Origin: Alphaproteobacteria bacterium
GTDB taxonomy: Bacteria > Pseudomonadota > Alphaproteobacteria > JAJFFI01
NCBI GenBank assembly: GCA_021776755.1
Contig: JAJFFI010000451.1
Coordinates: forward strand, 1 to 7,556
Reading direction: 5' to 3'
DNA: 7,556 bases
Shown piece after piece: positions 6,081 through 7,556 of this stretch. The notes under the pieces are model-generated. The model ran no database searches. It worked only from the letters and a program-made list of their open reading frames with translations, and was not told where the DNA came from. Positions within the stretch are counted from its first letter, which is position 1. Each line of letters opens with the position of its first letter. The position numbers were made by a program, and so were the translations under genes.

Positions 6081-7556
6081 TTGACTGCATATCAACATTC
6101 GTTGCCGCAGGGCTATCGGCTCCACGAGTACGAAATACAGTCCGTTCTTGGGCAAGGCAGTTTTGGAATTACCTACCTGGCTGCCGATACGAGCCTTGAT
6201 TCATTTGTTGCCATTAAGGAATACATGCCCAATGACTTGGTCATCAGGATTGAGGGGGCAACCATTCAGCCCAAGTCCGAGGCCGATTTAGGGGATTTTG
6301 GATGGGGTTTGGAAAGGTTCCTGGATGAGGCGAAAACGCTCGCCCGTTTCCATCATCCCAACATAGTGCCTGTACATCGATATTTTGAAGCGAATTCTAC
6401 CGCTTACCTGGTGATGCCATATCAGGAAGGCGAAACCTTTTACGACGTATTGAAGCGGAAAGGCCGTTTGACAGCCCCTGAACTGAACAAGGTTATTGGG
6501 CCGCTCCTCGATGGGCTCCGGCATGTGCATCAAGCAGGCACCCTGCATCGAGACATCAAGCCCGACAACATATTCATTCGACACGACAATTTGCCGATTC
6601 TCCTGGACTTCGGCGCGGCGCGGCAGGCACTGGGGGGCAAGACCAAGAGCATGACGGCTGTGGCCACGCCCGGCTATGCCGCTCCGGAGCAATACTATAC
6701 CGGCGGAAAATTAGGTGCTTACACAGACATATACGGCCTTGCGTGCGTTGCATATCAGGCTATCGCTGGCAAGCTCCCACCCGAGGCTCCCGCAAGGCTG
6801 CATGGTGACAATCTCGTTCCGCTGCACAACTTTGCTGGCAAAGATTTCAGTCCTGGATTTCTGAAGGGAATTGAAAAAGGCCTGGAGCCCGATGCAGCGC
6901 TCAGACCGCAAACGGTTGGCGAGTGGCAGAACATTCTTTATGGACAGACTACCAAGACAAGCCCGGCGCGCATCGATGCAGGCAATTCCAGGCGAGGCCC
7001 CGGCGCGTCGAGGGTCGCGATTATCTCGTCGGTCGCTGTCATTTTCTCCGTGTTGGGCCTCGGCGGCGCTGCCCACCAATTCGGCTACCTAAATTTTTCT
7101 CGCGGGGATAGCACTGGACAGCGTCTGTCCATCACGAGCAACGGGGCAGCGCCAAAATCAGGCCAGGAACCTCACGACGGCGAAGATGGGGGGCAAGCTA
7201 CATCTGGCGCCGGAGGTGATTCCACGCCGCGCACAGCGCAATCGGCAGAGATTGAAGCGAAGCGAAAAGCGGAGATGGAGGCGGAAGCGAAGCGCAAGGC
7301 CGAGACCGAGGCCAAACAGAAGGCTGAAGCGGAAGCGAAGCGCAAAGCCGAGACCGAGGCCAAGCGGAAGGCCGAGGCGGAAGCGAAGCTCAGGGCCGAG
7401 ACCGAGGCCAAACAGAAGGCTGAAGCGGAAGCGAAGCGCAAAGCCGAGACCGAGGCCAAACAGAAGGCCGAGGCGGAAGCGAAGCGCAAAGCCGAGACCG
7501 AGGCCAAACAGAAGGCCGAGGCGGAAGCGAAGCGCAAAGCCGAGGCCGAGGCCGAG
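6081..7556 (+). CDS. Transmembrane Hanks-type Ser/Thr kinase 3 with tandem-repeat TolA-like stalk (3' end outside window)
   Basis: 492 residues are open without a stop to the window end. The TTG start at 6081 gives MTAYQHSLPQGYRLHEYEI, aligned with the first residues of kinases 1 and 2. Kinase domain about 17-290: LGQGSFG (23-29), K46 in AIKEYMPNDL, E83, HRDIKPDN (D158, N163), DFG (D176), ATPGYAAPEQY (T196, near-canonical APE). All catalytic residues are present, so activity is predicted. A short linker with RRGPGASR leads to one transmembrane helix at about 312-330, then a polar segment (331-388) and, from 390 to the end, a Lys/Glu/Ala helix built of 16-residue repeats. The kinase should be cytoplasmic and the repeat helix periplasmic; the C-terminal cap is not visible. 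Base composition is unlike the neighbours: 26 of 60 G+C at 6361-6420 against 36 of 60 at the equivalent kinase 2 stretch (4201-4260), and TTA leucine codons occur. This suggests separate acquisition rather than recent duplication. Confidence 0.92.
   Translation, partial: MTAYQHSLPQGYRLHEYEIQSVLGQGSFGITYLAADTSLDSFVAIKEYMPNDLVIRIEGATIQPKSEADLGDFGWGLERFLDEAKTLARFHHPNIVPVHRYFEANSTAYLVMPYQEGETFYDVLKRKGRLTAPELNKVIGPLLDGLRHVHQAGTLHRDIKPDNIFIRHDNLPILLDFGAARQALGGKTKSMTAVATPGYAAPEQYYTGGKLGAYTDIYGLACVAYQAIAGKLPPEAPARLHGDNLVPLHNFAGKDFSPGFLKGIEKGLEPDAALRPQTVGEWQNILYGQTTKTSPARIDAGNSRRGPGASRVAIISSVAVIFSVLGLGGAAHQFGYLNFSRGDSTGQRLSITSNGAAPKSGQEPHDGEDGGQATSGAGGDSTPRTAQSAEIEAKRKAEMEAEAKRKAETEAKQKAEAEAKRKAETEAKRKAEAEAKLRAETEAKQKAEAEAKRKAETEAKQKAEAEAKRKAETEAKQKAEAEAKRKAEAEAE
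7278..7556 (+). repeat. 48-bp tandem repeat, five full units plus a partial sixth
   Basis: Each unit encodes 16 residues of the form EAEAKRKAETEAKQKA. Units begin at 7278, 7326, 7374, 7422 and 7470, with a partial unit from 7518 to the window end. Units 4 and 5 differ by one base (first codon GAA or GAG). Unit 3 is the most diverged protein unit (KLRA for KRKA), and unit 2 has KRKA where others have KQKA. Units 1 and 3 end AAG GCT and units 2 and 4 begin GAA, suggesting an older 96-bp duplication. The product is an extended charged helix, in frame in every unit. Confidence 0.9.

Noticed and set aside
7172..7537. Minus-strand repetitive open frame (FASASAFCLASVSALR units)
   Set aside because: It is the antisense translation of the 48-bp repeat of kinase 3, whose frame is continuous with the kinase domain.

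Overview
The window looks like a chromosomal segment of a GC-rich alphaproteobacterium, perhaps in or near Hyphomicrobiales. The evidence is G/C-ending codons, the resemblance of the first genes to an alphaproteobacterial M48 peptidase and ScsC-like thioredoxin, and paired REP-like palindromes of the type with CCTTCGAGGC and CCTCAGGATGA arms. The taxonomic call is inference from recall; no search was run.

Left part (1-1638): the C-terminal, TPR-containing end of an M48-family periplasmic metalloprotease is followed on the same strand by a secreted DsbA/ScsC-like thiol-disulfide protein with a CGYC active site. Both are envelope quality-control proteins. Two REP-like palindromes in opposite orientation sit between the convergent ends of the DsbA-like gene and the next gene.

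Middle (1639-2600): a GNAT-family acetyltransferase lies on the minus strand. A 338-bp divergent intergenic region separates it from the kinase cluster. This region contains several inverted repeats, including two copies of AATTG-N6-CAATT whose centres are 72 bp apart, upstream of the first kinase.

Right part (2601-7556): three consecutive plus-strand Hanks-type Ser/Thr protein kinases, all with the N-terminal pattern LPxGxRLxEYEI and the IKEYMP(S/N)DL signature, and all with intact catalytic motifs. Their C-terminal halves differ. Kinase 1 (386 aa) ends in a short hydrophobic tail. Kinase 2 (675 aa) has a transmembrane helix, a Gly-rich spacer, a TolA-like Ala/Lys/Glu helix and a small two-cysteine C-terminal domain. 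Kinase 3 (at least 492 aa, cut by the window end) has a transmembrane helix followed by a 48-bp tandem repeat encoding a long TolA-like helix. Kinase 3 starts at TTG, lies after an AT-richer gap and has a kinase domain of clearly lower GC, so it may have a different origin from the first two.

The main candidate for something new is this tandem set of kinases with related cytoplasmic catalytic domains but different membrane and periplasmic outputs, two of them built as kinase-TM-TolA-like stalk. No phosphatase, FHA protein or substrate gene is visible, so the role (envelope sensing, secretion control, defence or other) cannot be assigned from this window.
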